Shown here one piece after another: positions 37,057 through 46,600 of a stretch of DNA of 64,000 nt; positions within the stretch are counted from its first letter, which is position 1, and every line of letters starts with the position of its first letter. The notes beneath the pieces are model-generated. The model was not told where the DNA came from and ran no database searches. It saw only the letters and a program-made list of their open reading frames with translations. The stretch lies in contig NZ_QBTZ01000001.1 of the NCBI RefSeq assembly GCF_003058055.1, positions 3,862,001 through 3,926,000 of the forward strand, read 5' to 3'. Position numbers and translations under genes: made by a program. The stretch comes from Acidovorax sp. 107 (GTDB lineage: Bacteria > Pseudomonadota > Gammaproteobacteria > Burkholderiales > Burkholderiaceae_C).

Positions 37057-38006
37057 GTCTCGTTGTCCCTGTGTACCGTAACGAAGAGTCTCTGCCTGAT
37101 TTGCTCGCCGCGGTGCAAGGCCTGAGCGAGCAGCTTAGCGGAGCCATGGAAACCATTTTCGTGGTAGATGGTAGCCCTGACAGGTCGTACGAAATTCTAC
37201 GAGAGCGCTTGGCACAGTGTGCGTTCCGCTCGCGCCTGGTTTTGCTCACACGCAATTTTGGCTCCTTTGCGGCCATCCGCGCGGGGCTCGAAATTGCTGA
37301 TGGGCCGTATTTCGCGGTGATGGCCGCTGATCTGCAAGAGCCCCCCGAACTGGTGCTGCAAATGTATGGCATCCTCGCGCAAGATCAGGCAGACATTGTG
37401 GTGGCCGTGCGCGAGGCGCGCATGGAGCCGTTGCTCAAGCGCTTGCCTGCGCAAATTTTCTGGGGCTTGTACCGCCGCTACGTCGTTCCTGACGTGCCAC
37501 CCGGCGGTGTGGATGTGTTTGCCTGTAATCGCGTTTTTCGCGATACGCTCATGCAGCTGGAAGAACGCCACAGCTCGCTGATCGCGCAAATTTTTTGGCT
37601 GGGTTTCAGGCGCCGGCAAGTGCCCTACGTGCGCCAGCCGCGCCAACATGGCAAATCGGCCTGGACACTGCGTAAGAAAATCAACTACCTCATGGACAGC
37701 GTTTTTGCCTTTACCGACTTGCCCATACGCCTGCTGGTTCGGGGCGGCGCCATGGGGGCAGCGGCTGCCGCAATAGTGGGGCTGATCGTTGCGGTGGCGC
37801 GGGCTATAGGTGCAATCACGGTGCCAGGCTATGCCATGACCATGTTGATGATTGTGTTCTTTGGCGCGCTCAATCTGCTGAGTTTGGGCATCGTCGGGTC
37901 TTATGCTTGGCGAGCCTATGAAAACACCAAGGCCCGTCCGCTGGCCATCCGCTTGCGCGTCGAAACCTTCAACTCCCTTGAATCCCGCGTATCTTCCCAT
38001 GGCTGA
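37050..38006 (+). CDS. Polyprenyl-phosphate glycosyltransferase, GT2 (GtrB/DPM1-like)
   Basis: 318 residues. LSLVVPVYRNEESLPDLLAA and VDGSPDRSYEIL start a GT-A fold, FAVMAADLQEPPEL holds the acidic metal site, and two hydrophobic helices close the C-terminus (about 228-290). This is the GtrB layout: transfer of a sugar from dTDP or UDP onto undecaprenyl phosphate on the inner face. A GtrA-like flippase two genes on supports this. The GTG at 37050 was chosen because it directly precedes the conserved strand and overlaps the previous stop. Confidence 0.87.
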   Translation: MLSLVVPVYRNEESLPDLLAAVQGLSEQLSGAMETIFVVDGSPDRSYEILRERLAQCAFRSRLVLLTRNFGSFAAIRAGLEIADGPYFAVMAADLQEPPELVLQMYGILAQDQADIVVAVREARMEPLLKRLPAQIFWGLYRRYVVPDVPPGGVDVFACNRVFRDTLMQLEERHSSLIAQIFWLGFRRRQVPYVRQPRQHGKSAWTLRKKINYLMDSVFAFTDLPIRLLVRGGAMGAAAAAIVGLIVAVARAIGAITVPGYAMTMLMIVFFGALNLLSLGIVGSYAWRAYENTKARPLAIRLRVETFNSLESRVSSHG

Positions 38007-38958
38007 CGCATTTGTTCATCCTCAGGCTCTGTGCGAGAGCCCTCATCTGGGCGCAGGAACGCGTGTCTGGGCCTTTGCGCATCTATTGCCCGGCGCGCGC
38101 GTTGGCGCTGACTGCAATATCTGCGACCACGTGTTTATCGAAAACGATGTCGTTTTGGGTGACCGCGTCACCATCAAATGTGGCGTGCAGTTGTGGGATG
38201 GCGTACGTCTGGAAAACGACGTGTTTGTCGGCCCCAATGCCACTTTCACGAATGATATTTTTCCGCGCAGCAAACAGTATCCGCAGGCGTTCGCGCATAC
38301 CCATGTGCGTCGCGGAGCGTCTATCGGCGCCAACGCCACTATCCTGCCGGGCGTGACTATTGGCGCGAGCGCCATGGTGGGGGCTGGGGCCGTCGTAACC
38401 CACGACGTGCCCCCCAATGCCGTGGTGGTTGGCAATCCAGCGAAGATCGTCGGCTATGTGGATCCAGCTTCACATGCCGCCGGCGAACAGGCCGATAGTT
38501 CTGCTGCGACCATGCCTGCTATCGGCGTACGCTCAACCCGGGTGCGCGGCGTGACTTTGCACATTCTCCGCCAGGTGGTGGATATGCGCGGCAGCCTGTC
38601 GGTAGCGGAGCTGGGGCAGGATGTGCCCTTTGAGGCGCGCCGCTACTTCTTGGTATTTGACGTGCCCAGCATCGAAATCCGCGGAGAGCATGCGCATTTG
38701 CAATGTGCCCAGTTTCTGGTTGCGGTGAAAGGCAGCGTACATGTGGTGGCCGACGATGGTCGTTGCCGCGAGGAGTTCGTGCTTAGCCACCCGTCACAGG
38801 GGCTGTTGTTGCCGCCCATGACCTGGGGCATCCAATACCGCTATTCGTCTGATGCCGTGCTTCTCGTATTGGCTTCCGAGCGTTATGACGCGGCCGACTA
38901 TGTACGGGACTACGACGCATTCTTGGCACTCGTCCATTCGCAACCTTTTGGGTCGTGA
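37999..38958 (+). CDS. Fused N-acyltransferase and dTDP-sugar 3,4-ketoisomerase (WxcM-like)
   Basis: 319 residues with two catalytic domains. Residues 1 to about 165 are a left-handed beta-helix acyltransferase (hexapeptide repeats such as VGADCNICDHVFIENDVVLG), like FdtC. Residues about 176-319 are a cupin of the FdtA/QdtA family, with the RGEHAH motif giving H231 and H233. It would thus perform the first step (3,4-ketoisomerisation) and the last (N-acetylation) of dTDP-3-acetamido-3,6-dideoxyhexose synthesis, with the aminotransferase doing the middle one. It overlaps the glycosyltransferase gene by eight bases. Confidence 0.88.
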   Translation: MADAFVHPQALCESPHLGAGTRVWAFAHLLPGARVGADCNICDHVFIENDVVLGDRVTIKCGVQLWDGVRLENDVFVGPNATFTNDIFPRSKQYPQAFAHTHVRRGASIGANATILPGVTIGASAMVGAGAVVTHDVPPNAVVVGNPAKIVGYVDPASHAAGEQADSSAATMPAIGVRSTRVRGVTLHILRQVVDMRGSLSVAELGQDVPFEARRYFLVFDVPSIEIRGEHAHLQCAQFLVAVKGSVHVVADDGRCREEFVLSHPSQGLLLPPMTWGIQYRYSSDAVLLVLASERYDAADYVRDYDAFLALVHSQPFGS

Positions 38959-38980
38959 GCTGCTTTTTTATTATTCAATA

Positions 38981-39352
38981 ATGCCGAGCAGCCTACTGCG
39001 TTTCCTCGCATCTGGCGCAGCCAATACGCTGGTATCGTATGTCTTATATTTATTGTTGCTGCGCTTTATGCCTTACCAGTGGGCTTATAGCCTAGCGTAT
39101 GCCGCAGGCATTGTATTGGCTTACGTACTTTATCGATACTACGTATTCAAGGCCAGCGGCGGAAAACTTGGGCCCATGATGGTGGTGATGATTTATTTTC
39201 TTCAGTACTGCCTTGGTCTTGGGCTGGTATTGATATGGGGGCAGTGGCTTGGGCTCCCAGTAGTTTTTGCCCCTGTATTTGCTATTTTCTTGTCTATTCC
39301 TGTTACTTACGTGCTCAGTCGAAGAGTTTTTCGACATAGGGAAAAAAAATGA
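38981..39352 (+). CDS. GtrA-like membrane protein
   Basis: 123 residues, four hydrophobic helices: FLASGAANTLVSYVLYLLLL, YSLAYAAGIVLAYVLYRYYV, a third near 62-82 and a fourth near 88-108, then a basic tail (SRRVFRHREKK). GtrA proteins are thought to flip polyprenyl-linked sugars across the inner membrane. It is AT-richer than the genes before it, the start of a composition shift that continues into the O-acyltransferase. Confidence 0.85.
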   Translation: MPSSLLRFLASGAANTLVSYVLYLLLLRFMPYQWAYSLAYAAGIVLAYVLYRYYVFKASGGKLGPMMVVMIYFLQYCLGLGLVLIWGQWLGLPVVFAPVFAIFLSIPVTYVLSRRVFRHREKK

Positions 39353-39385
39353 TGGCGGCGTGGTTTGCAGGCAGGCTTTAAGCGA

Positions 39386-40483
39386 TTAATAGATTTTAAT
39401 ATTTTCTACACGAATATAAGGTTGTCGCCATTTCATAAATGGTATCTCTATAAGTCGATAGCTGGCGCCGGCAATTGGCAGCATCAATCCAAAGCAGACC
39501 AGTGCCCATGCAAGTGCCGTGTAGAAGTTTGAAATATCCATGATTTTTTCATGAATAAAACGTGCGGCAGAGAAAACAAAGAACATGTGCAGTAAGTAGA
39601 TGGAATATGAGTACTCGCCTACTTTTGCCAACATGCTGGATGCAAAGCCGGTCGAGTGCTTGAATGAGGTGTCGTACCAGCTAATGAAGAGCGCAAAGAA
39701 CAGGCCTTCAATGGTGCCCATGACGACCCAGATGGGGTTGGTAGATGGGTAGCTCGGGGAGCGCATAAAACCGCCAAGTGCGTCGAATTTCCAGTAGAAC
39801 GCAAAAAACAGAGCAGAAGTCATCGCCATGGAAAAATGGCGGCCTCTCATGCTGTTGCCAAAGCGGTATGCCAGCATGCCAAGCAGAAATTGATCGATTC
39901 TTCCAACGATGGTGAAATAGGCAAGATTTTGCACCTCACCACGATTCTCATAAATGAGCCATCGAAGTGCTACGGCTGCGACCAAGATGCCACCCATCGC
40001 AGTTTTTGATTTACTCAGCAAGATAAGCAGCAAGGGCAATATTAGGTAAAAATGGAACTCCACAGTGATGGACCAACCACCATTTGGCAGTGATGGGGCG
40101 ATCAGTCCTTCCGCGATGGAGAGAAGATAGTTTTTTATTTCATCTGAACTAGTGCCGGTGTAGGCAATGACAAAAAAACGAATGAAAATCACGAAAAGCA
40201 GCAATGGAAGCAGTCGAAGGCCTCTATTCCATAAGAATTTTTTGTAATCTATCTTCTTGTTGCTCAGGAGTTTTGAGAATAAATAGCCGCTCAAGACCAT
40301 GAATAAGGCAACGCCTGTGTGTCCTTCGTCCAGCAAGGCCAGTGGAAATATGACCGGGGCCTGACTGAATGGAACGGGGTAGCCATTGACCGAGTGAAGA
40401 AAATGCCAAGTGAAGACGATGAAGGCCGCCAGCGCACGGACATGATCTAGGGCAATATAGTGGGCTCCAGACGTTGATTTCAT
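39386..40483 (-). CDS. Membrane O-acyltransferase (acyltransferase 3, OafA-like)
   Basis: 365 residues with about ten hydrophobic helices. ALDHVRALAAFIVFTWHFLH carries the conserved R/K-x10-H signature of the family and GHTGVALFMVLSGYLFSKLL the second motif. Such proteins acetylate O-antigen or other surface glycans. The gene is clearly lower in GC than its neighbours and has many AT-ending codons, which suggests acquisition by transfer. It lies 27 bases downstream of the exported protein gene on the same strand and is convergent with the gtrA-like gene. Confidence 0.9.
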   Translation of the reverse strand: MKSTSGAHYIALDHVRALAAFIVFTWHFLHSVNGYPVPFSQAPVIFPLALLDEGHTGVALFMVLSGYLFSKLLSNKKIDYKKFLWNRGLRLLPLLLFVIFIRFFVIAYTGTSSDEIKNYLLSIAEGLIAPSLPNGGWSITVEFHFYLILPLLLILLSKSKTAMGGILVAAVALRWLIYENRGEVQNLAYFTIVGRIDQFLLGMLAYRFGNSMRGRHFSMAMTSALFFAFYWKFDALGGFMRSPSYPSTNPIWVVMGTIEGLFFALFISWYDTSFKHSTGFASSMLAKVGEYSYSIYLLHMFFVFSAARFIHEKIMDISNFYTALAWALVCFGLMLPIAGASYRLIEIPFMKWRQPYIRVENIKIY

Positions 40484-40510
40484 GTGATGTTTTTGAGATG
40501 TGCTCTTAAT

Positions 40511-42400
40511 TTACTCGTTGCGATCAATGATCTTCTTCACGGATTTGTACAGTTCATCTGATCCAAACCGACCATTGCCCGGGTCCAGAGAGAAGATATT
40601 GTTGTTACGTGCCACAAGGGCCCCTTGCCAGCGCGGCTCCAGAAAAAAAGACAAAAACTCCGCTCCCTGCGCGGCATGCCGGTCCAGCATGCGCTGCACG
40701 GCAGGGGCGTCCATGGCCTTGAGAGGGTGGAATTCCGTCACACCATAGCCGCGGTGCGCAGTGTTGGCATACCACTGCGAGAAGGTAGTGCCATAGGTGG
40801 CATCGCCATACAGGCTCACGCCCAGCCGGATGTCTCCCATGGGTTGCAGCGATGCCTGGATGGCGTACTTATTGGCATCCCAGCTGGGGTTGGTGAACGG
40901 AATGATCTGGTGCGTGTAATGCGGGGTGCCGGCCAGACACGACTGGTGCACCACGCCATCAAAGAATTTCAGGTAGTCCGCGACCTGCTTTTGTCGGAAG
41001 GCATGCCACAGTGGCACGAGCGGGTTGTAGTAATAGGCCGACTGCTCGGCGGGCATGTCGATGTGGGCCTGCAGTACGCCATCGGCCGGCGCGCTGGCGG
41101 GCAGGGGCTTTTGCGGCAACGCTTGGGGAGCGCTCTGCTGCCGGTCCATCAGTGCGATGTGGCGCGTGCCCAGGGGCGTCAGGCGGCCGGGTTTTTGCTC
41201 CAGAAACATATCGATGCGGTGCAGGCCGGTGGGCAGGCCCCGGAAGTCCATGTCCAGCCGCCAGCCAGTGTTGGCGTCACCAAACTCGGGCTTGGCCGCC
41301 AGCACGTCCTGCCGTCCCTGATTGACGGGGGTTTTACCCACGAAAACACCATTGCGGTAGACATGCACCCATGCAGGGGCGGCACCCTCGGACTGCTCAA
41401 TATAGGCCCAGCCGGCAATGGGCAGGCTGCCTTGTGCAAAAGAATCGATATGCTCGGTAAAGCGCTGCAAGGGCTCGCTGCGGATATCACGCGATGGTGG
41501 CTGTACTTCACCGAACGAGGCATAGTTCGCGCCTAGCACGCGGTTGAGTTGCTCGATGCGTGGGAACTCCTGCCGCAAGAACTGCCGAAACCCCGCCACC
41601 GATTGCGTGCTGTAGTCGGTCACGCGGTAGGGCCTGTTGAATCCCATGCCGGCCTCGAAGTCGGGAAACAGGTGGTGCAACTCGCCCAGCAGCGTCACAC
41701 CCTTGATCTTTGCAATGTCCTGCGCGGGCAGGCGGCACATTTCCTCCAGCAAGGCTTCCGTTGCCTGCACGCGGCGAGCGGTCAGCGCGGTCTGCGTGCT
41801 GGCGAAGGACCAGTTGTTAATAGCCGAGTTGTAGTAGCGGCCTTGGGCCAGTGGGCCGTCGCGCGTCTGGGCCAGGTTGGCCGGGTCCAGGGCCAGCGCT
41901 TTTTCCAGCGGCGCATCGGTGGCGAAATGCGTGGAGAACAAATATAGGATCAGGGGCCGGTCGGTGTCGCGCACGGTGCGCACCAGCCGCCCAACGGTGT
42001 CTTTGTCAATGATCCAGCCCTCGGGGCTTTGGCGAAACAGCTGCAGCAAGGGCACAGGCAAGGTGTAGCCTAGAGGGTAGGGGCCTGGGGTGCTGTCTCC
42101 GTTTCCTCGGGGCTGCAGCGCCGAAAGGGTGGACTCCACCAGTGCCGCCGCTGATCCATTAGGGCCCGTGCAGGTGGCCAGCATGTCGGGCGTGTCTGGC
42201 GTGGCCGCGCTGTCTTGCGCGAGAACGCAGGAGTCGATTACGCCAATCATCGGCGCCAGCAGCATGGGGCCCTGCCTGGGCGCTCTTTCGGGCGTATGAC
42301 GGGACAGCAGCACGCACCCGGCCGCACCTGCGGCCAGCACCCCACAGGCAGCAATGGAGATGGCCAGGGTGGTTGTGCGGTGGGTGGGGCGATGATTCAT
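40511..42400 (-). CDS. Large exported or lipid-anchored protein, possible glycoside-hydrolase-like fold
   Basis: 629 residues; I do not recognise a named family. The N-terminus has a hydrophobic stretch ending LAAGAAGC, a weak lipobox or signal anchor. The segment FRQFLRQEFPRIEQLNRVLG with ANYASFGEVQPPSRDI resembles the acceptor part of GH42-type beta-galactosidases, and GVTLLGELHHLFPDFEAG could hold a catalytic Glu; this is a weak likeness. A beta-rich region follows (WAYIEQSEGAAPAWVHVYRN) that reads like a carbohydrate-binding or Ig-like domain. It is upstream of the O-acyltransferase on the same strand, so glycan modification or trimming at the surface is a guess. Confidence 0.6.
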   Translation of the reverse strand: MNHRPTHRTTTLAISIAACGVLAAGAAGCVLLSRHTPERAPRQGPMLLAPMIGVIDSCVLAQDSAATPDTPDMLATCTGPNGSAAALVESTLSALQPRGNGDSTPGPYPLGYTLPVPLLQLFRQSPEGWIIDKDTVGRLVRTVRDTDRPLILYLFSTHFATDAPLEKALALDPANLAQTRDGPLAQGRYYNSAINNWSFASTQTALTARRVQATEALLEEMCRLPAQDIAKIKGVTLLGELHHLFPDFEAGMGFNRPYRVTDYSTQSVAGFRQFLRQEFPRIEQLNRVLGANYASFGEVQPPSRDIRSEPLQRFTEHIDSFAQGSLPIAGWAYIEQSEGAAPAWVHVYRNGVFVGKTPVNQGRQDVLAAKPEFGDANTGWRLDMDFRGLPTGLHRIDMFLEQKPGRLTPLGTRHIALMDRQQSAPQALPQKPLPASAPADGVLQAHIDMPAEQSAYYYNPLVPLWHAFRQKQVADYLKFFDGVVHQSCLAGTPHYTHQIIPFTNPSWDANKYAIQASLQPMGDIRLGVSLYGDATYGTTFSQWYANTAHRGYGVTEFHPLKAMDAPAVQRMLDRHAAQGAEFLSFFLEPRWQGALVARNNNIFSLDPGNGRFGSDELYKSVKKIIDRNE

Positions 42401-42510
42401 GGCGAATGCGGCGGCAGGGGTCGTCTGGGAGGTGGTGCGCAGGGGTCAATGAATGTAAGGCAAAGCACCAAACCGATCGACCCAGGGGCGAAAAAATATA
42501 AGGAAAATGA

Positions 42511-42556
42511 GGCCCTGGCGCTTATAGGGTCAGTGCAAGCAGCTATAAAAATAGAA
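42511..42556 (-). repeat. Dispersed repeat family R1, copy D
   Basis: In reverse complement it contains ctatttttatagctgcttgc, then tataagcgccagggcc, matching copies A-C. It lies in the 271-base gap between divergent genes (exported protein and gspE), where the local sequence is AT-rich and no gene is seen. Confidence 0.65.
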
Positions 42557-42671
42557 GTAACTGCGTTTAGCGTCGTAGGGTTGTGTGCCGCGCCGCCGGG
42601 AGGTTTACATCGCCCCGTTACACTCACGCCCATTCTCCGCAGACCGCTGCTGCGCCGTATCCAGACCATTC

Positions 42672-44399
42672 ATGACGACAAACACAATTTCGGCCCTTGC
42701 CGAACCGTTGGGCGATGACGCCGTGCAGCCCCCGCGCATTGGCGAACTGCTGGTGCAGGCCGGAAAGCTCAGCGCGCGCGACCTGGATCGCGCGCTCTCC
42801 GCGCAGCAAGAAATGGGCGGTATGCTCGGGCGTGTGCTGGTGAGCCTGGGTCTGGTGTCCGACAGCGACGTGGCGCTGGCTCTGTCCATCCAACTCGGCA
42901 TCCCCCTTGTGCCGGCTGATGGCTTTCCCGACCTCATGCCAGAAGTTGAAGGCCTGCTGCCTGAGTTCTTGCAAGCCAACGCCATCTACCCGCTGCGCCT
43001 GGAAGGCGGCGAGCTGCACGTGGCCATGGCCGTGCCGCAGGATGCCTTCGTGGTCAAGGCTCTGCATCTGTCCACTGGCTGCACCATCCGACCGCACTTG
43101 GCGCTTGAAGGCGACATTGAAAAGGCACTGGCCGAACCGGTCGAAGAGGCCGATGACGCCGATGATGGTTTTGGAGACGGCTCTGACGGCGGAGACTTTG
43201 TTGAGCATTTGAAAGACCTGGCCAGCGAGGCGCCCGTCATCCGCTTGGTCAACACCATCATCGGTCGCGTGATCGACCTGCGTGCTTCTGACATCCATCT
43301 GGAGCCGTTCGACGACGGCCTGCACGTGCGCTATCGCGTCGACGGGGTGATCCACCCCGGCGAACTGGTGCCGCCGCGCCTGTCTGCCGCCGTCAACTCG
43401 CGCGTCAAGCTGCTGGCGCACCTGGATATCGCCGAGCGCCGCCTGCCGCAAGACGGCCGCATCAAGACCCGCGTCAAGGGGCGTGAGCTGGATCTGCGCG
43501 TTTCTACTGTTCCCACCGTGCACGGCGAAAGCGTGGTCATGCGCGTGCTTGACCGCGCCAGCGTGCGCCTCGAACTCGAAAAGATGGGCTTTGAAAAGGA
43601 CACGCTGAGCCGATTCAACACCCTGCTGGCGCGCCCGCACGGCATCTTGCTGGTCACCGGCCCCACCGGCTCAGGCAAGACCACCACGCTGTACGCCGCA
43701 CTGGCCAAGATCGATGCCGCAGCGCAAAAGATCATCACCGTCGAAGATCCGGTCGAATACCAGCTCGAAGGCATCAACCAGATCCAAGTGCATTCGCAGA
43801 TCAACCTGACCTTCGCGAACGCCCTGCGCTCCATCCTGCGGCAAGACCCCGACATCATCATGATCGGCGAAATGCGCGACGGCGAAACCGCACAGATCGC
43901 CGTGCAGTCCGCGCTAACAGGGCACCTGGTGCTGTCCACCTTACACACCAACACCGCCGCTGGCGCCGTGATCCGCATGCAGGACATGGGCGTGGAGCCC
44001 TACCTCATTACCTCGGCCGTCAACGGCGTGCTAGCCCAGCGCCTGGTGCGCACACTGTGTGGGCACTGCAAAGAGCCCTACGAGCCGGGCCCCGAAGTGC
44101 GTGAAAGCTCGGGCCTGTTGCGTTTTGGCAGCGTGGGCAAGCCCATATACCGGGCGGTGGGCTGTGAGCAATGCCGCCAGTCGGGCTACCGGGGGCGCAC
44201 AGGCATCCATGAGCTGCTGGTGCTCGACGAACCCATGCGCCGCGCTATCATAGAAGGGCGCGACGCCAACGTCCTCAACACCATCGCCGCACAAAGCGGC
44301 ATGCTGAGCCTGTACGAAGATGGCCTGCGCAAGGTGGTGGCGGGCCACACGACGCTGGACGAATTGGCCCGCGTCACGCAGGACCAGACCGATGCCTGA
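42672..44399 (+). CDS. gspE: Type II secretion ATPase GspE
   Basis: A 575-residue hexameric cytoplasmic ATPase that drives pseudopilus assembly. The N-terminal GSPII_E domain (about 15-150) is followed by the catalytic core. [15 protein letters not shown] gives Walker A with K336, [18 protein letters not shown] holds Walker B, and the zinc-type tetracysteine CGHCKEPY...CEQC is complete. First gene of an operon ordered E-F-G-H-I-J-K-L-M-N-D, the Xanthomonas Xps order. It overlaps gspF by eight bases. The start at 42672 was chosen over a longer open frame. Confidence 0.95.
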   Translation: MTTNTISALAEPLGDDAVQPPRIGELLVQAGKLSARDLDRALSAQQEMGGMLGRVLVSLGLVSDSDVALALSIQLGIPLVPADGFPDLMPEVEGLLPEFLQANAIYPLRLEGGELHVAMAVPQDAFVVKALHLSTGCTIRPHLALEGDIEKALAEPVEEADDADDGFGDGSDGGDFVEHLKDLASEAPVIRLVNTIIGRVIDLRASDIHLEPFDDGLHVRYRVDGVIHPGELVPPRLSAAVNSRVKLLAHLDIAERRLPQDGRIKTRVKGRELDLRVSTVPTVHGESVVMRVLDRASVRLELEKMGFEKDTLSRFNTLLARPHGILLVTGPTGSGKTTTLYAALAKIDAAAQKIITVEDPVEYQLEGINQIQVHSQINLTFANALRSILRQDPDIIMIGEMRDGETAQIAVQSALTGHLVLSTLHTNTAAGAVIRMQDMGVEPYLITSAVNGVLAQRLVRTLCGHCKEPYEPGPEVRESSGLLRFGSVGKPIYRAVGCEQCRQSGYRGRTGIHELLVLDEPMRRAIIEGRDANVLNTIAAQSGMLSLYEDGLRKVVAGHTTLDELARVTQDQTDA

Positions 44400-45648
44400 T
44401 TTTGTCTGGCGTGCCGCCGCAGCCTCTGGCAAGGTCGAGGAAGGTCTGCTCAGCGCCGCCAGTGCGGCTGCAGCCCTCAAGCAACTTCGCGGCCAGGGGC
44501 TGACGCCGCTGAGCATCAACGACGCCAGCAAGGCCCCCGCATTGGCGGGCGGGGCTAGCGCGGCGAATGCCTCTAGTGGCCCTGCGCGGCCCAAGGTGCG
44601 CCAAGCCAAAGGCCCGGTCACCGCGCCCGATGTATTGGCGCTGACTTCAGAGTTGGCCATCATGCTGCGCGCAGGTCTGGCGCTTGACAACGCCCTGCGC
44701 GTGCTGATCGACATGAGCCACAAGCCCAGCATCGGCGCTCTGGTGCAGGGTATCCTGGATGCAGTCAAGGGCGGCACTCCGCTCAGCCGAGCACTGGCCG
44801 CGCACCGCGAGCTGTTTGGCGACTTCTACATCAATATGGTGCGCTCGGGCGAGGCCAGCGGCCAGATGTCCGCCGTGCTTGACCGCCTAGTCGAACACAT
44901 GGAGCGCCAGCGCGCCCTGCGTGACAACGTCATCTCGGCCACCATCTACCCTGCCATCCTGCTCGGGGTGGCCGTGCTCTCGCTTGTCGCCATGCTCGGT
45001 TTCGTCGTGCCGCAGTTCGAAAAACTGTTCACCGACATGGGCGATGCACTGCCCATGCCCACGCGCCTAGTCATGGGCCTGGGCCATGCGTTCACGCGCT
45101 ATGGCTTGTTCATGGGTGTGGTGGCCGTGGGCGGCGGCATGCTGCTGACGCGCTGGCTGCGCTCATCCTCGGGTAGGCGTTGGTGGCAGACTCTGGTGCT
45201 GCGCCTGCCGCTCATGGGTCCGCTAGCGCTCAAGTACCAGCTTACGCTGTTTTCGCGTTCCATGGGTACCTTGCTCGGCAATGGTGTGCCCATGCTTACA
45301 GCGCTGCACATCGCCACCGAAACTGTGGGCAATGTCGTGCTGCAGCAGGCGCTGGGGCGTGTGGCTCCCATCGTCAAGGAAGGCGGCCGGGTGGTGCAGG
45401 CGCTTTCGGCCACCGGCATCTTCGAGCCCCTTGCCATCAACCTCATCCGCGTTGGCGAAGAAACCGGCCGCATCGGCCCCATGATGCTGGAGCTGGCGAA
45501 TATATTGAACCGCGAGGTCGAAACCGGCATCAAACGCCTCCTTACGCTGGTCGAGCCCGTGCTCATTCTGGTGCTGGGCGTGCTGATCGCCGCCATCATT
45601 GTTTCCATCCTGCTCGGAATCCTATCCATCAATGACCTGGCCGTATAA
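44392..45648 (+). CDS. gspF: Type II secretion inner-membrane platform protein GspF
   Basis: 418 residues with two GspF domains and three membrane helices (near residues 185-205, 230-255 and 385-410). MVRSGEASGQMSAVLDRLVE and IRVGEETGRIGPMMLELANI are the paired domain signatures. It couples GspE to the growing pseudopilus. A short Ala-rich linker near residues 45-65 is slightly unusual. Confidence 0.94.
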   Translation: MPDFVWRAAAASGKVEEGLLSAASAAAALKQLRGQGLTPLSINDASKAPALAGGASAANASSGPARPKVRQAKGPVTAPDVLALTSELAIMLRAGLALDNALRVLIDMSHKPSIGALVQGILDAVKGGTPLSRALAAHRELFGDFYINMVRSGEASGQMSAVLDRLVEHMERQRALRDNVISATIYPAILLGVAVLSLVAMLGFVVPQFEKLFTDMGDALPMPTRLVMGLGHAFTRYGLFMGVVAVGGGMLLTRWLRSSSGRRWWQTLVLRLPLMGPLALKYQLTLFSRSMGTLLGNGVPMLTALHIATETVGNVVLQQALGRVAPIVKEGGRVVQALSATGIFEPLAINLIRVGEETGRIGPMMLELANILNREVETGIKRLLTLVEPVLILVLGVLIAAIIVSILLGILSINDLAV

Positions 45649-45676
45649 TTTTTGTTTGTTCAAGGAACCGTCTCCA

Positions 45677-46132
45677 ATGGTGAGTATTCGTGCCCGCCGC
45701 ACCTGCGGCACCGCCTTTGCCCGCAAGTCTTCGCATGGCTTCACACTCATTGAATTGCTGGTCGTACTGGCCATTCTCACGCTGCTGGCCGGTTTGGTCG
45801 GCCCGCGCGTGCTCGGCCAGCTCGGCGGCGCCAAGTCCAAGACTGCGGGCGTCCAGATCGCCGACCTCGACAAATCGCTCGAACTCTTCAAGCTGGACGT
45901 AGGCCGCTACCCCACTACCGAGGAAGGACTCGACGCCTTGGTCAAAAAACCCGGCAGCGTGAATGGCTGGACGGGGCCGTATCTGAAGGGAGGCGTGCCA
46001 ACCGACCCATGGGGCCACCCCTACCGCTATGCGAATCCCGGCCCGAATGGTGGCATTGAGATTCTCTCCCTCGGTGCCGATAGCGCCCCTGGCGGCGAGG
46101 GCGAGAACGCAGATATCCGCAACACAAACTGA
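45677..46132 (+). CDS. gspG: Major pseudopilin GspG
   Basis: 151 residues. The prepilin peptidase site SHG|FTLIELLVVLAILTLL is preceded by a long basic leader. The C-terminal part contains RYPTTEEGLDALVKKPG and the calcium-loop region WTGPYLKGGVPTDPWGHPY typical of GspG. It forms the shaft of the pseudopilus. A prepilin peptidase is not in the window, so it must be elsewhere. The start at 45677 lies after an AAGGA site. Confidence 0.95.
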   Translation: MVSIRARRTCGTAFARKSSHGFTLIELLVVLAILTLLAGLVGPRVLGQLGGAKSKTAGVQIADLDKSLELFKLDVGRYPTTEEGLDALVKKPGSVNGWTGPYLKGGVPTDPWGHPYRYANPGPNGGIEILSLGADSAPGGEGENADIRNTN

Positions 46133-46153
46133 GCAGCCAGGCTGCCGGGGCCG

Positions 46154-46600
46154 ATGCCAAACGTTCGCGGATTCACGTTGGTCGAACTCTTGGTGGTCTT
46201 TGCCATCATGGCTGTGCTGATCAGCGTGGTGCCTGTGGCCTACGACAGGGCTAGGGAGAGTGCGCAGTATCGCGACGTCGTGCGCGGCATTCTCAGCGAC
46301 ATGCGTAAGGCGCGCCAGGTAGCGCGGCTGCGTGGGCGCGAAACGCGCTTCATCCTCGATCTGGCGCAGCACCGGTACGGAGTTGCGGGGGAGGCGCTGC
46401 GCCCCCTGCCGGACACCATTGACTTCCGTGCTTTGGTCGCGGAAGGCGAAATGCACAACGGTGTCGCCGCTATTCGCTTCCTGCCCGACGGCGGTGCCAC
46501 GGGGGGCAGCGTGCAGGTAATGCGCAAAACCGGCACGGGGGTGCAATTGCGGGTGGATTGGCTTTCCGGGCGGGTGACCCAAACCGCCTTGGCTCCATGA
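46154..46600 (+). CDS. gspH: Minor pseudopilin GspH
   Basis: 148 residues. The short leader MPNVRG is cleaved before FTLVELLVVFAIMAVL. The periplasmic domain is beta-rich and divergent, as usual for GspH, ending SGRVTQTALAP. It overlaps gspI by four bases (ATGA). Confidence 0.88.
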   Translation: MPNVRGFTLVELLVVFAIMAVLISVVPVAYDRARESAQYRDVVRGILSDMRKARQVARLRGRETRFILDLAQHRYGVAGEALRPLPDTIDFRALVAEGEMHNGVAAIRFLPDGGATGGSVQVMRKTGTGVQLRVDWLSGRVTQTALAP

